From positions 310,001 through 374,000 of the forward strand of contig NZ_AP022590.1 in assembly GCF_010731775.1 (NCBI RefSeq): a stretch of 64,000 nucleotides of DNA, in the 5' to 3' direction. The notes beneath the pieces were generated by a model. That model made no database searches, had not been told where the DNA came from, and saw only the letters and a list, made by a program, of their open reading frames with translations. Shown here one piece after another: positions 57,020-64,000 of the stretch. Each line of letters opens with the position of its first letter. Position 1 is the stretch's first letter. A program made the translations under genes and the position numbers. The stretch comes from Mycobacterium mantenii. Lineage in GTDB: Bacteria; Actinomycetota; Actinomycetes; Mycobacteriales; Mycobacteriaceae.

Positions 57020-57829
57020 TCAGTGGGTCACGTCCGAGGTGGCGGCCATGGCCGCGCCGACGATCCCGGCGGTGTTGAGCAGGGCCGCGGCCACCACCGG
57101 GGTGCGGTTGGTCAGCAGCGGCAGCCATTTGTCGGCCTTGCGGCTGATTCCGCCGCCGGCGATGAACAGATCCGGCCACACCGCGTTCTCGATGCTCACC
57201 AGCACCCTGGTCACCTGCTTGGCCCACTTTTCGTAGGACCAGTCTTTCTTCTCCTTCACCGAGGACGCCGCGCGCTGCTCGGCCTCCTTGCCGCCGACCT
57301 CGAGATGGCCGAACTCGGTGTTCGGGATCAGCGTCCCGTTGTGAATCACCGCGGAGCCGATCCCGGTGCCGAACGTCAGCAACACCACCAGGCCCGACTG
57401 GCCCTTGCCCGCGCCGTAATGCTCCTCGGCCAGCCCTGCCGCGTCGGCGTCGTTGAGGACGGTGACGTCCTGACCGTCCAGCTCGGCGCTGATGATGTCG
57501 CGCGCGTTGGTGCCGATCCACGCCTTGTCCACGTTGGCCGCCGTCTGCACGACGCCGTGCGTGACGACCCCGGGATAGGTCACCCCCAGCGGGCCGGTCC
57601 ACTCGAAGGCGTTGACCACCTGGGCGATGGTCTTGGCCACCGCCGAGGGCGTCGCGGGCTGCGGGGTCAGCAGCTTGACCCGCTCGCCGATCAACTGTCC
57701 GGTGTCCATGTCGACGATGCCGCCCTTGATGCCACTGCCGCCGACGTCGATGCCGAACCCGCGCCGCTGTGGCGCGCCGTCGCCGGCAGCGATGCCGGGC
57801 GTGTCCGTGGTCGAGTCGGTGCTGGTCAT
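57020..57829 (-). CDS. ppgK: Polyphosphate glucokinase
   Basis: A 269-residue ROK-family kinase that phosphorylates glucose with polyphosphate or ATP. The phosphate-binding GIDVGGSGIKGGIVD is at about residues 25-40, VTYPGVVTHG and VLNDADAAGLAE carry sugar-binding and catalytic residues (D in NDADAA), and LTFGTGIGSA the second phosphate loop. ATG 57829. Divergent from suhB. Confidence 0.95.
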   Translation of the reverse strand: MTSTDSTTDTPGIAAGDGAPQRRGFGIDVGGSGIKGGIVDMDTGQLIGERVKLLTPQPATPSAVAKTIAQVVNAFEWTGPLGVTYPGVVTHGVVQTAANVDKAWIGTNARDIISAELDGQDVTVLNDADAAGLAEEHYGAGKGQSGLVVLLTFGTGIGSAVIHNGTLIPNTEFGHLEVGGKEAEQRAASSVKEKKDWSYEKWAKQVTRVLVSIENAVWPDLFIAGGGISRKADKWLPLLTNRTPVVAAALLNTAGIVGAAMAATSDVTH

Positions 57830-57930
57830 CGAATCTCCTGCGCGTGACTGGGCTGTCCGCCCACCTTAGCGCCGCGACGGTGCCGCCTGCGGCGTCTACG
57901 CGGCCGTGGCGACTGTGATGCGATAGAGGC

Positions 57931-58809
57931 GTGACCCCTTCCGATGACGAGCTCGCAGTGCTGCGCTCGGTCGCCGAAACCCTGGCCGCGGACGCCGCCG
58001 CATTCGTGAGGCGTCGGCGGGCAGAGGTTTTCGGCGCCGACGCGGGCAGCTGGAACGCCCAAGACGGTGGCGCGGTGCGATCGAAGAGCACCCCGACCGA
58101 TCCGGTGACCGTGGTCGACACCGAAACGGAGCGGCTGTTGCGCGACCGGTTGGCCGAATTACGGCCCGGGGAGCCGATTCTCGGCGAGGAAGGCGGCGGC
58201 CCGACCGACCCGGCGGGCACGCCGGCCGGATCGGTCACCTGGGTTCTCGATCCCATCGACGGCACGGTGAATTTCGTCTACGGCATCCCCGCCTACGCCG
58301 TGTCGGTCGGAGCACAGGTCAACGGCGAGTCGGTGGCCGGGGCCGTCGCCGACGTCGTCGGGCGCCGGGTGTACTCGGCGGCTCTCGGCCTGGGTGCGCA
58401 TGTCACCGACGACGACGGCACGCAGCCGCTGCAGAGCGCTGCCGTCGACGATTTGTCGATGGCGTTGCTGGGCACCGGGTTCGGCTATTCGCGGCAGCGC
58501 CGCGCGGCGCAGGCGGCGCTGTTGGCGCGCCTGCTGCCGGTGGTCCGCGATGTCCGTCGCATCGGTTCGGCCGCACTGGATCTGTGCATGGTCGCCTCGG
58601 GTCGGCTCGATGCCTACTACGAGCACGGCCTGCAGGTGTGGGACCGCGCCGCGGGCGCGCTGATCGCCGCGGAGGCCGGGGCGCGGGTGGTCCTGCCCGC
58701 ACCCGGAGTGGACGGGGCCGGTTTGGCGCTGGCCGCCGCGCCCGGAATCGCCGACGAGCTGTTGGCCGTCCTGGAGCGGTTCAACGGCCTGGATCCGATT
58801 CTGGACTGA
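57931..58809 (+). CDS. suhB: Inositol-1-monophosphatase SuhB
   Basis: A 292-residue phosphatase releasing inositol for phosphatidylinositol, mannosides and mycothiol. Metal-binding motifs: ILGEEGGG (Glu) and LDPIDGTVNFVYG (Asp-x2-Asp), and the C-terminal LQVWDRAAGALIAAEAGA. GTG start 57931. Same neighbours as in M. tuberculosis Rv2701c. Confidence 0.93.
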   Translation: MTPSDDELAVLRSVAETLAADAAAFVRRRRAEVFGADAGSWNAQDGGAVRSKSTPTDPVTVVDTETERLLRDRLAELRPGEPILGEEGGGPTDPAGTPAGSVTWVLDPIDGTVNFVYGIPAYAVSVGAQVNGESVAGAVADVVGRRVYSAALGLGAHVTDDDGTQPLQSAAVDDLSMALLGTGFGYSRQRRAAQAALLARLLPVVRDVRRIGSAALDLCMVASGRLDAYYEHGLQVWDRAAGALIAAEAGARVVLPAPGVDGAGLALAAAPGIADELLAVLERFNGLDPILD

Positions 58810-58818
58810 CCGCCCGCG

Positions 58819-59469
58819 TCAGCAGCTGCTGGCGTGAATCTTGGCCAGCAGCGTGGGATCTGAGGGCTCGGTGGCGCCGGGACGCAGGGTGGCGAGCACG
58901 GCATCGATGTCGTCGTTGTGCGCCAGCGCGCTGAAGTCGGTGCCCAGGGACAGGTCGACGGAGTCGTCGGCGCGGTTGTCGTTGAAGAGTTCGGTGCACG
59001 GCGCCACCAGCCACACGGCGGCCGCGGTGGCCTGTCCGGCGGTGCCGAACCGGATTTGGCCCTGGCACGTGAGTCGGGTGCCTGCATAGAGGGGGTCATT
59101 TGCGGCGGTCGGTTGCGCGAAGCCGAGATCTTTCATGGCCCCGGCGACGTCGCCGGCCTGTCCGCCCCGCCCGCTGGCGTTGAGGACCCGGACTTTGGTG
59201 TCGGCGAGCTTGGCGGGCGTGACGTCCATCATGGCGCTGCGCGACACGTGCTCACCCAGCTGGGCCGGCGCTGAACCGGTCGACTGCGGCGGGGGATTGC
59301 ACACCGCGGCCTCGTGCACCTTGGCGGGCCGCGTCAAAGCGATCGTCCAGATCACGCCGGTGGCCACTGCGAGAAGAATCACCACGACGATGGCGGGCTG
59401 GGGGTTGCGCCGCCGAAAAGGCCGACCGTGCTTGTCAAAAGCTGTACCCTCGGTGATTTGCGTGACCAC
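58819..59469 (-). CDS. cei: Cell-envelope integrity protein, LytR C-terminal domain (Rv2700-like)
   Basis: A 216-residue single-pass protein with a cytosolic N-terminus, a transmembrane helix (about 27-46, AIVVVILLAVATGVIWTIAL) and an extracytoplasmic LytR_C-like domain containing TKVRVLNASGRGGQAGDVA. Paired cysteines (C57, CQGQ, PCTEL, final C216) suggest disulphides. The M. tuberculosis orthologue supports envelope integrity. A CRP-type site lies in its divergent upstream region. Confidence 0.88.
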   Translation of the reverse strand: MVTQITEGTAFDKHGRPFRRRNPQPAIVVVILLAVATGVIWTIALTRPAKVHEAAVCNPPPQSTGSAPAQLGEHVSRSAMMDVTPAKLADTKVRVLNASGRGGQAGDVAGAMKDLGFAQPTAANDPLYAGTRLTCQGQIRFGTAGQATAAAVWLVAPCTELFNDNRADDSVDLSLGTDFSALAHNDDIDAVLATLRPGATEPSDPTLLAKIHASSC

Positions 59470-59533
59470 AGCTGCACTCTAGCCGCACGCCAAACCCACT
59501 GTTCAGAGGCGAGCGCAAGGGTAAGAATGGTCA

Positions 59534-59549
59534 TGTGATGCAAATCACA
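59534..59549. promoter_or_regulatory. CRP (cAMP receptor protein) site
   Basis: TGTGATGCAAATCACA is a perfect TGTGA-N6-TCACA palindrome, embedded in a slightly longer one (AT.. and ..AT flanks). It sits between the divergent cei and DUF4193 genes, 65 bases from the former start and 102 from the latter. The equivalent M. tuberculosis intergenic region is a known CRP target. Confidence 0.85.
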
Positions 59550-59650
59550 TAGTAATGGGGCGCGATACGGGCACGAATCGTTTGGTGGATGCGTTCGACG
59601 CTGGTACAAAGCGATGCTTGGATAACGAGGGCATGTGAGGGGATAGGGCA

Positions 59651-59953
59651 ATGCCTACCGACTACGACGCTCCACGGCGTACCGAAACCGACGACGTTTC
59701 GGAGGACTCGCTGGAGGAGCTCAAAGCGCGACGGAACGAGGCGGCTTCGGCCGTCGTCGATGTCGACGAATCTGAATCCGCTGAGAACTTTGAACTGCCT
59801 GGCGCCGACCTGTCCGGTGAAGAGCTGTCGGTGCGCGTGATTCCGAAGCAGGCCGACGAGTTTACCTGCGCGAGCTGCTTCCTGGTGCAACACCGCAGCC
59901 GGCTGGCCAGCGAGAAGAACGGCATGATGATCTGTACCGACTGCGCGGCCTGA
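59651..59953 (+). CDS. DUF4193 protein (Rv2699c-like)
   Basis: A 100-residue actinobacterial protein. The acidic first half (TDDVSEDSLEELKARRNEA) is followed by a C-terminal C-x2-C ... C-x2-C set (FTCASCFLVQ, MICTDCAA) that should bind zinc. ATG 59651 follows GGGGATAGGG. Function unknown; probably under CRP control. Confidence 0.88.
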   Translation: MPTDYDAPRRTETDDVSEDSLEELKARRNEAASAVVDVDESESAENFELPGADLSGEELSVRVIPKQADEFTCASCFLVQHRSRLASEKNGMMICTDCAA

Positions 59954-59957
59954 GCGG

Positions 59958-60443
59958 TCAGCTCCGCAATGCCGACAGCACCCGCTCGGGGTGACGGCAG
60001 CTCACCAGCCAATACGGCGTCGGATCGTCCGGGTCGTCGAGTACCACCAGGACCATCGGCCCCACCCATGCCCGGTGCACCACGTACGCCGCCGGGTCGA
60101 GTTGGCGGCCCAGGGCGGCGGACTTGGCCGAGGGCGCTATCTCAGCGGAGCGGGCGATCACGGTGACCGGCAGATGCGCCTGGCCGGCCCACAGCTGCAC
60201 TTCGCCCGGAGCGGCGGGGTCGGCTGTCACCCGTATCTCGATGCGGCCCAGCCACAGCAACGCCGCGGCCGCCACGGCGAACAGCGTCGCGTACGGCCAC
60301 CAGGACGACTGGCGGGTGACGCCCATGTTGAACTCGAAAGCGATGATGCCCGCGAGCGCGAACGCCGGTGCCCACCACCACCACGGAACCCACAATCGTT
60401 CGCGATACCGCACGTTGTGCGGCGCGACGCGCGTATCGGACAC
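59958..60443 (-). CDS. DUF3093 membrane protein (Rv2698-like)
   Basis: A 161-residue protein with two transmembrane segments (about 16-34, [20 protein letters not shown], and 42-58) followed by a cytosolic or periplasmic beta-rich domain. The [13 protein letters not shown] start is the DUF3093 signature. GTG 60443 avoids overlap with the divergent dut gene. Function unknown. Confidence 0.85.
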   Translation of the reverse strand: MSDTRVAPHNVRYRERLWVPWWWWAPAFALAGIIAFEFNMGVTRQSSWWPYATLFAVAAAALLWLGRIEIRVTADPAAPGEVQLWAGQAHLPVTVIARSAEIAPSAKSAALGRQLDPAAYVVHRAWVGPMVLVVLDDPDDPTPYWLVSCRHPERVLSALRS

Positions 60444-60468
60444 GCAGTCAAGGGTAGTCTGTGGCCCC

Positions 60469-60933
60469 GTGTCGACCAGTCTGGCCATCGTCCGCCTTGA
60501 CCCCGAACTTCCGCTGCCCAGCCGCGCCCACGAAGGCGACGCCGGGATCGATCTTTACAGCGCCGAAGACGTCAAATTGGAACCGGGTCGGCGCGCCCTG
60601 GTGCGGACGGGGGTGGCGGTCGCCATCCCGTTCGGGATGGTCGGCCTGGTGCATCCCCGGTCGGGACTGGCTGCGCGCGTTGGACTTTCGATCGTCAACA
60701 GTCCGGGTACCATCGACGCGGGCTATCGCGGCGAGATCAAGGTCGCGCTGATCAACTTGGACCCGACCGAGCCGATCGTGGTGCACCGGGGCGATCGCAT
60801 CGCCCAGTTGCTGGTGCAGCGGGTCGAATTGGTCGAGCTGGTCGAGGTGTCGTCGTTCGACGAGGCCGGGCTGGCCGAAACATCCCGTGGCGACGGTGGT
60901 CACGGTTCCTCCGGCGGACATGCGAGTTTGTAA
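60469..60933 (+). CDS. dut: dUTPase (deoxyuridine triphosphatase)
   Basis: A 154-residue trimeric dUTPase that hydrolyses dUTP to dUMP, protecting DNA from uracil and supplying ThyA/ThyX. Motifs: GDAGIDLYS (1), PRSGLAAR (2), [11 protein letters not shown] (3), [10 protein letters not shown] (4) and the C-terminal arm [11 protein letters not shown] (5). GTG 60469. Its TAA overlaps the next ATG (TAATG). Confidence 0.96.
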   Translation: MSTSLAIVRLDPELPLPSRAHEGDAGIDLYSAEDVKLEPGRRALVRTGVAVAIPFGMVGLVHPRSGLAARVGLSIVNSPGTIDAGYRGEIKVALINLDPTEPIVVHRGDRIAQLLVQRVELVELVEVSSFDEAGLAETSRGDGGHGSSGGHASL

Positions 60934-61724
60934 TGGCATTCGGTAAACGCACACGCAAAGACGACAACGAAAACGCCCCCCGCGGGTCTGCGGGCGTCGA
61001 CACTCCGGCGGCGGACGAGGCGGCGGCCCTCGACGCCGACGAGCAGGCGCCCGAAGGGCTCGAGGGCCCGTTCGACATCGAGGACTTCGACGACCCCGCC
61101 GTCGCGGAGTTGGCCCGGCTCGACCTGGGCTCGGTGCTGATTCCCATGCCGGAGGCCGGCCAGCTGCAGGTCGAGCTGACCGAAACCGGTGTGCCGAGCG
61201 CGGTCTGGGTCGTCACGCCTAACGGGCGTTTCACCATCGCCGCCTACGCCGCGCCCAAGACGGGCGGCCTGTGGCGCGAGGTGGCCGGCGAGCTCGCCGA
61301 GTCGCTGCGCAACGACTCGGCCCAGGTCAGCATCAAGGACGGCCCGTGGGGTCGCGAAGTGGTGGGTACCGCCACCGGCGTGGTGCGCTTCATCGGCGTG
61401 GACGGCTACCGCTGGATGATCCGCTGCGTCATCAACGGTCCGCACGAGACCATGGAAGTTCTCGAGCAGGAGGCGCGAGCGGCCTTGGCGGACACCGTGG
61501 TTCGGCGCGGTGACACACCGCTTCCGGTGCGGACTCCGCTGTCCGTGCAGCTGCCCGAGCCGATGGCGCAGCAGCTGCGCGAAGCCGCCGCGGCGCAGCA
61601 GGCCCCCCAGCAGGGCGACGGCCAGCAGGCCGAGGGGCAACAGACACCGCCCGGCGAGCCGGCCGCGCGCCGCAGCGTCGATGGGTCGGCCATGCAGCAG
61701 CTCCGCACCACCACCGGCGGCTGA
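60933..61724 (+). CDS. DUF3710 protein (Rv2696c-like)
   Basis: A 263-residue conserved actinobacterial protein, acidic in the first 65 residues, then the DUF3710 core with LGSVLIPMPEAGQLQVEL, GRFTIAAYAAPKTGGLWREV and VDGYRWMIRCVINGPHE. The tail is Gln/Ala-rich. Translationally coupled to dut by TAATG. Function unknown. Confidence 0.85.
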   Translation: MAFGKRTRKDDNENAPRGSAGVDTPAADEAAALDADEQAPEGLEGPFDIEDFDDPAVAELARLDLGSVLIPMPEAGQLQVELTETGVPSAVWVVTPNGRFTIAAYAAPKTGGLWREVAGELAESLRNDSAQVSIKDGPWGREVVGTATGVVRFIGVDGYRWMIRCVINGPHETMEVLEQEARAALADTVVRRGDTPLPVRTPLSVQLPEPMAQQLREAAAAQQAPQQGDGQQAEGQQTPPGEPAARRSVDGSAMQQLRTTTGG

Positions 61725-61729
61725 GCCGG

Positions 61730-62428
61730 CTACAGGTCGGCCAGCGCGCTCAGGCAGGCCGCACCCAGGGCGGCGGGATCCGCCCCGATCTGCTCCAGCG
61801 TCACGGTGCGCAGCGCCGCGCGCGGCGCGGCGGCGACCCAGTCGACCCCGGCCTGCAACGGGTGGATCGGGTCGTCGACCGCGGACGCCACCCCCAGCGG
61901 CGCGGCCAGGCCGGCCAGCTCGTCGCAGCTCGGCGCGATGTAGGCGGCGGCTTCTTCCATGGCGTCGGGCAGATGTGGCCACTGAGCGGCCCACGATCGG
62001 GTCAGCTCGTCGGCCAGCCACGGGGGGCTGGACGCCCGCATCTGGGTCGTGGTCGACGCCAGCCCGTCGGCACGCAATTGTGACGCCGAATACTGCGCCG
62101 CGAGCGCCGCGGGCGCCGTCCCGGGCGCGCCCGCCCAGGCCGGCAGGGCGGCCAGCACCGCGACCGCACGATCGGGATGGGCCAACGCCCAGGCGACCGC
62201 CACCGCGGCGCCGATTGAGACCCCGCCCACAGCGATCGGCCCGCCGCGGGCCGCGCCGTCCAACGCCGCGAGGTAGCCCTCGATCAACCGGTCGGGCCGC
62301 GGCGGCGGGGTCACCGGCACCGCGCCGACCTCGGTTAACGGGCCCGAAAACGCCCGGTGAACGTAGTCGTCGTCGGAGCCCGTTCCGGGTAACAACACCG
62401 TCGCGACACCGCGCAGATCGACCGCCAT
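61730..62428 (-). CDS. Alpha/beta hydrolase (Rv2695-like)
   Basis: A 232-residue alpha/beta hydrolase. The N-terminus is VDLRGVATVLLPGTGSDDDY with an oxyanion loop, the nucleophile is in GGVSIGAAVA, an Asp in VASAVDDPIHPLQ; the expected C-terminal His is not clear, so activity is uncertain. Substrate unknown. Convergent to DUF3710. Confidence 0.8.
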   Translation of the reverse strand: MAVDLRGVATVLLPGTGSDDDYVHRAFSGPLTEVGAVPVTPPPRPDRLIEGYLAALDGAARGGPIAVGGVSIGAAVAVAWALAHPDRAVAVLAALPAWAGAPGTAPAALAAQYSASQLRADGLASTTTQMRASSPPWLADELTRSWAAQWPHLPDAMEEAAAYIAPSCDELAGLAAPLGVASAVDDPIHPLQAGVDWVAAAPRAALRTVTLEQIGADPAALGAACLSALADL

Positions 62429-62565
62429 CTCTCGATAGTGCCCGGCCGTTCACTCGCCCTCCAACACGACGTTTGAGTCGGTTGGCGCCGGGGAACCAAG
62501 AGGTCTACGGTGTCCGTTGGCATAAATGGAAGCATCGAGGCTTATCAGCATTGTCAGGAGTGGCC

Positions 62566-62934
62566 ATGGGGGCCCAAGGGTATCTGCGCCGGCTCACCCG
62601 TCGGTTGACGGAGAATCCGGAGCAACTCGACTCGGAGGAACTCTCCGACGAGGTCGCAAGCACCGGCGCGCAACGCGCCATCGATTGCGAGCGTGGCCAG
62701 GAGGTCACGATGGTGGGCACGCTGCGTAGCGTCGAGTGCAACGGCAGGGCCTGCGCCGGCGGAGTCCGCGCCGAACTGTTCGATGGCAGCGACACCGTCA
62801 CACTCGTGTGGCTGGGACAGCGCCGCATCCCCGGCATCGACTCGGGACGCACCCTGCGGGTGCGTGGCCGCCTCGGCAAGCTGGAGAACGGAACCAAGGC
62901 GATCTACAACCCGCACTACGAAATTCAGCGGTGA
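62566..62934 (+). CDS. OB-fold nucleic-acid-binding-domain protein (Rv2694c-like)
   Basis: A 122-residue protein with an OB-fold (about 45-122: VTMVGTLRSVECNGRACAGG, TLVWLGQRRIPGIDSGRTLR, VRGRLGKLENGTKAIYNPHY). The N-terminal 40 residues are helical and charged. ATG 62566; GTG 62560 is in frame too. Its stop overlaps the GTG of the next gene. Confidence 0.82.
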   Translation: MGAQGYLRRLTRRLTENPEQLDSEELSDEVASTGAQRAIDCERGQEVTMVGTLRSVECNGRACAGGVRAELFDGSDTVTLVWLGQRRIPGIDSGRTLRVRGRLGKLENGTKAIYNPHYEIQR

Positions 62935-63644
62935 CCGATCCCGACAATCTGGGGGCAACCCCGCGGGAGTCGGGTTCGTCGAAACGATTGACCACTAAAC
63001 GCATCTCCCCGGAACGTCTGCTGGCACAGGCAGGCGGGGTCGGCGGTGTCATCTACTCGTCGCTTCCGGTGGTGGTCTTCGTCATCGCGTCGAGCGTGTC
63101 GGGATTGATTCCTGCGATCGTGGCCGCGCTGGCCGTGGCCGCTCTGATCCTGGCGTGGCGGCTCATTCGGCGCGATTCCGCACAGCCGGCGATTTCCGGC
63201 TTCTTCGGCGTCGCCCTGTGCGCGCTGATCGCCTACGTGTTGGGGGAGTCCAAGGGCTATTTCCTGCTGGGCATCTGGATGTCGCTGGTTTGGGCGGTGG
63301 TCGTCGCCGTGTCGGTGGTGATCCGCCGGCCCCTGGTCGGCTACGCATGGAGCTGGGTGACCGGGCGTGGTGACGGCTGGCGCGGGGTGCCCCGCGCCGT
63401 CTACGCGTTCGACGTCGCGTCGGTGGCCTGGGTGCTGGTGTTCGCGGCCCGGTTCGTGGTTCAGGGGTTGCTGTACCACGCCGACCGGACCGGTTGGCTG
63501 GCGGTCGCACGGATCGGGATGGGCTGGCCGCTGACCGTGTTGGCCGCGTTGGCCACGTACGCGGCGATCAAGGCGGCGCAGCGGGCCATCGCCGCCACCA
63601 CTACCCCCGCGGTCGACATGGGACCCGGCGCCGTCACCGACTGA
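62931..63644 (+). CDS. DUF3159 membrane protein (Rv2693c-like)
   Basis: A 237-residue integral membrane protein with about six hydrophobic segments from residue 40 to 225. The DUF3159 signature includes GGVGGVIYSSLPVVVFVIAS and SGFFGVALCALIAYVLGESK. GTG 62931 overlaps the preceding stop (GTGA). Function unknown; it ends at the stop of the convergent trkA-like gene. Confidence 0.83.
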   Translation: MTDPDNLGATPRESGSSKRLTTKRISPERLLAQAGGVGGVIYSSLPVVVFVIASSVSGLIPAIVAALAVAALILAWRLIRRDSAQPAISGFFGVALCALIAYVLGESKGYFLLGIWMSLVWAVVVAVSVVIRRPLVGYAWSWVTGRGDGWRGVPRAVYAFDVASVAWVLVFAARFVVQGLLYHADRTGWLAVARIGMGWPLTVLAALATYAAIKAAQRAIAATTTPAVDMGPGAVTD

Positions 63645-64000
63645 CTAGTCGGCGGCCGGACTGTGACTGCCCAATAGCAGCTTCTGCAGGTCCTCCTCCG
63701 CATCGGCGACCGCGACGAACAACAGCTCGTCGCCGCCTTCGAGCGGCTCGTCCTCCTCGGGCACGATCACCCGCGGGCCGCGCAGGATCGTCACCAGCGA
63801 GGTGTCCCGCGGCAGCTGCAGTTTGCGCACCGGTTTGCCGCCCCACGGCGTGTCGTCGGGCAGGGTGATCTCGACGAGGTTGGCCTGACCCTTGCGGAAT
63901 TCCATCAGCCGCACCAGATCGCCGACGGCGACGGCCTCTTCGATGAGCGACGCCAGCATTCGCGGCGTCGACACCGCCACGTCGACCCCCCAGGCGTCGG
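63645..64000 (-). CDS. ceoC: TrkA-family K+ uptake regulator (CeoC-like), C-terminal part
   Basis: The visible 118 residues end a TrkA-type NAD-binding potassium-uptake protein; the start is off the right edge. They cover the end of the RCK_N domain (STPRMLASLIEEAVAVGDLV) and the RCK_C domain (VEITLPDDTPWGGKPVRKLQ, GRP-type loop RGPRVIVPEEDEPLEGGDEL). M. tuberculosis CeoC is about 220 residues. Adjacent partner genes are outside the window. Confidence 0.88.
   Translation of the reverse strand, partial: DAWGVDVAVSTPRMLASLIEEAVAVGDLVRLMEFRKGQANLVEITLPDDTPWGGKPVRKLQLPRDTSLVTILRGPRVIVPEEDEPLEGGDELLFVAVADAEEDLQKLLLGSHSPAAD

Overview
This is a chromosomal segment of a slow-growing, non-tuberculous Mycobacterium, probably close to the M. 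avium complex. Base composition is high-GC throughout (by eye, well over 65 percent), starts are often GTG, and stop/start overlaps (ATGA, GTGA) are common. The gene order recA-recX-miaB ... miaA-dapF-hflX-fadE20 ... lexA-nrdR ... ideR-sigB ... sigA-ppgK-suhB-dut follows the M. tuberculosis Rv2766c-Rv2692 block, inverted as a whole. The recA gene has no intein, which argues against the M. tuberculosis complex. Orthologue names (Rv numbers) are from memory of that family; no search was run.

Layout. 1-5.4 kb: a secreted-protein gene cut by the left edge, an SDR plus two overlapping acyl-CoA dehydrogenases (probable beta-oxidation operon), a GT1 glycosyltransferase and a dienelactone hydrolase. 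5.4-12.1 kb: thyA-dfrA, a DivIVA-like coiled-coil protein, an AlkX/YcaQ-type DNA glycosylase homologue, a type I methyltransferase pair hsdM-hsdS without hsdR, and thyX. 12.1-19.5 kb: dapA-rnj, a methyltransferase, a mycofactocin-type SDR with a small monooxygenase, and ftsK. 19.6-25.3 kb: argA-type GNAT, pgsA3, and the envelope-stress set clgR-pspA-pspM, then small enzymes. 25.3-31.2 kb: FhuF-like Fe-S protein divergent from recA-recX, miaB and a DUF349 protein. 31.8-38.2 kb: DMT membrane protein, miaA-dapF-hflX, fadE20. 38.8-43.7 kb: LGFP-repeat envelope protein, lexA, the DNA-damage cell-wall gene Rv2719c (chiZ), nrdR, nitrobindin. 43.7-50.3 kb: PhzF, hydrolase, PAC2, a lipoprotein serine protease, sthA, DUF4192. 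50.3-60 kb: ideR, sigB, sigA, ppgK, suhB, cei and small conserved actinobacterial genes. 60-64 kb: dut and conserved genes to trkA/ceoC, cut by the right edge.

How they work together. DNA damage and nucleotide supply dominate: thyA, thyX, dfrA, dut and nrdR feed or regulate dTTP/dNTP supply, and recA, recX, lexA and chiZ form the damage response. Both recA and chiZ carry a perfect RecA-independent (PafBC-type) promoter motif, and recA and lexA carry SOS boxes. Envelope and general stress is the second theme: sigB and clgR-pspA each have a GGAAC-N17-CGTT promoter of the SigE/SigH type.

The window is mostly conserved housekeeping DNA; I see no prophage, IS element, CRISPR array, rRNA or tRNA. 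The least explained structures are a dispersed intergenic repeat whose copies begin exactly at TAG stop codons (one locus a perfect-period 3 x 55 bp array between sthA and a protease gene), and a cluster of three related 15-16 bp elements in the probable leader of chiZ that could form alternative hairpins.
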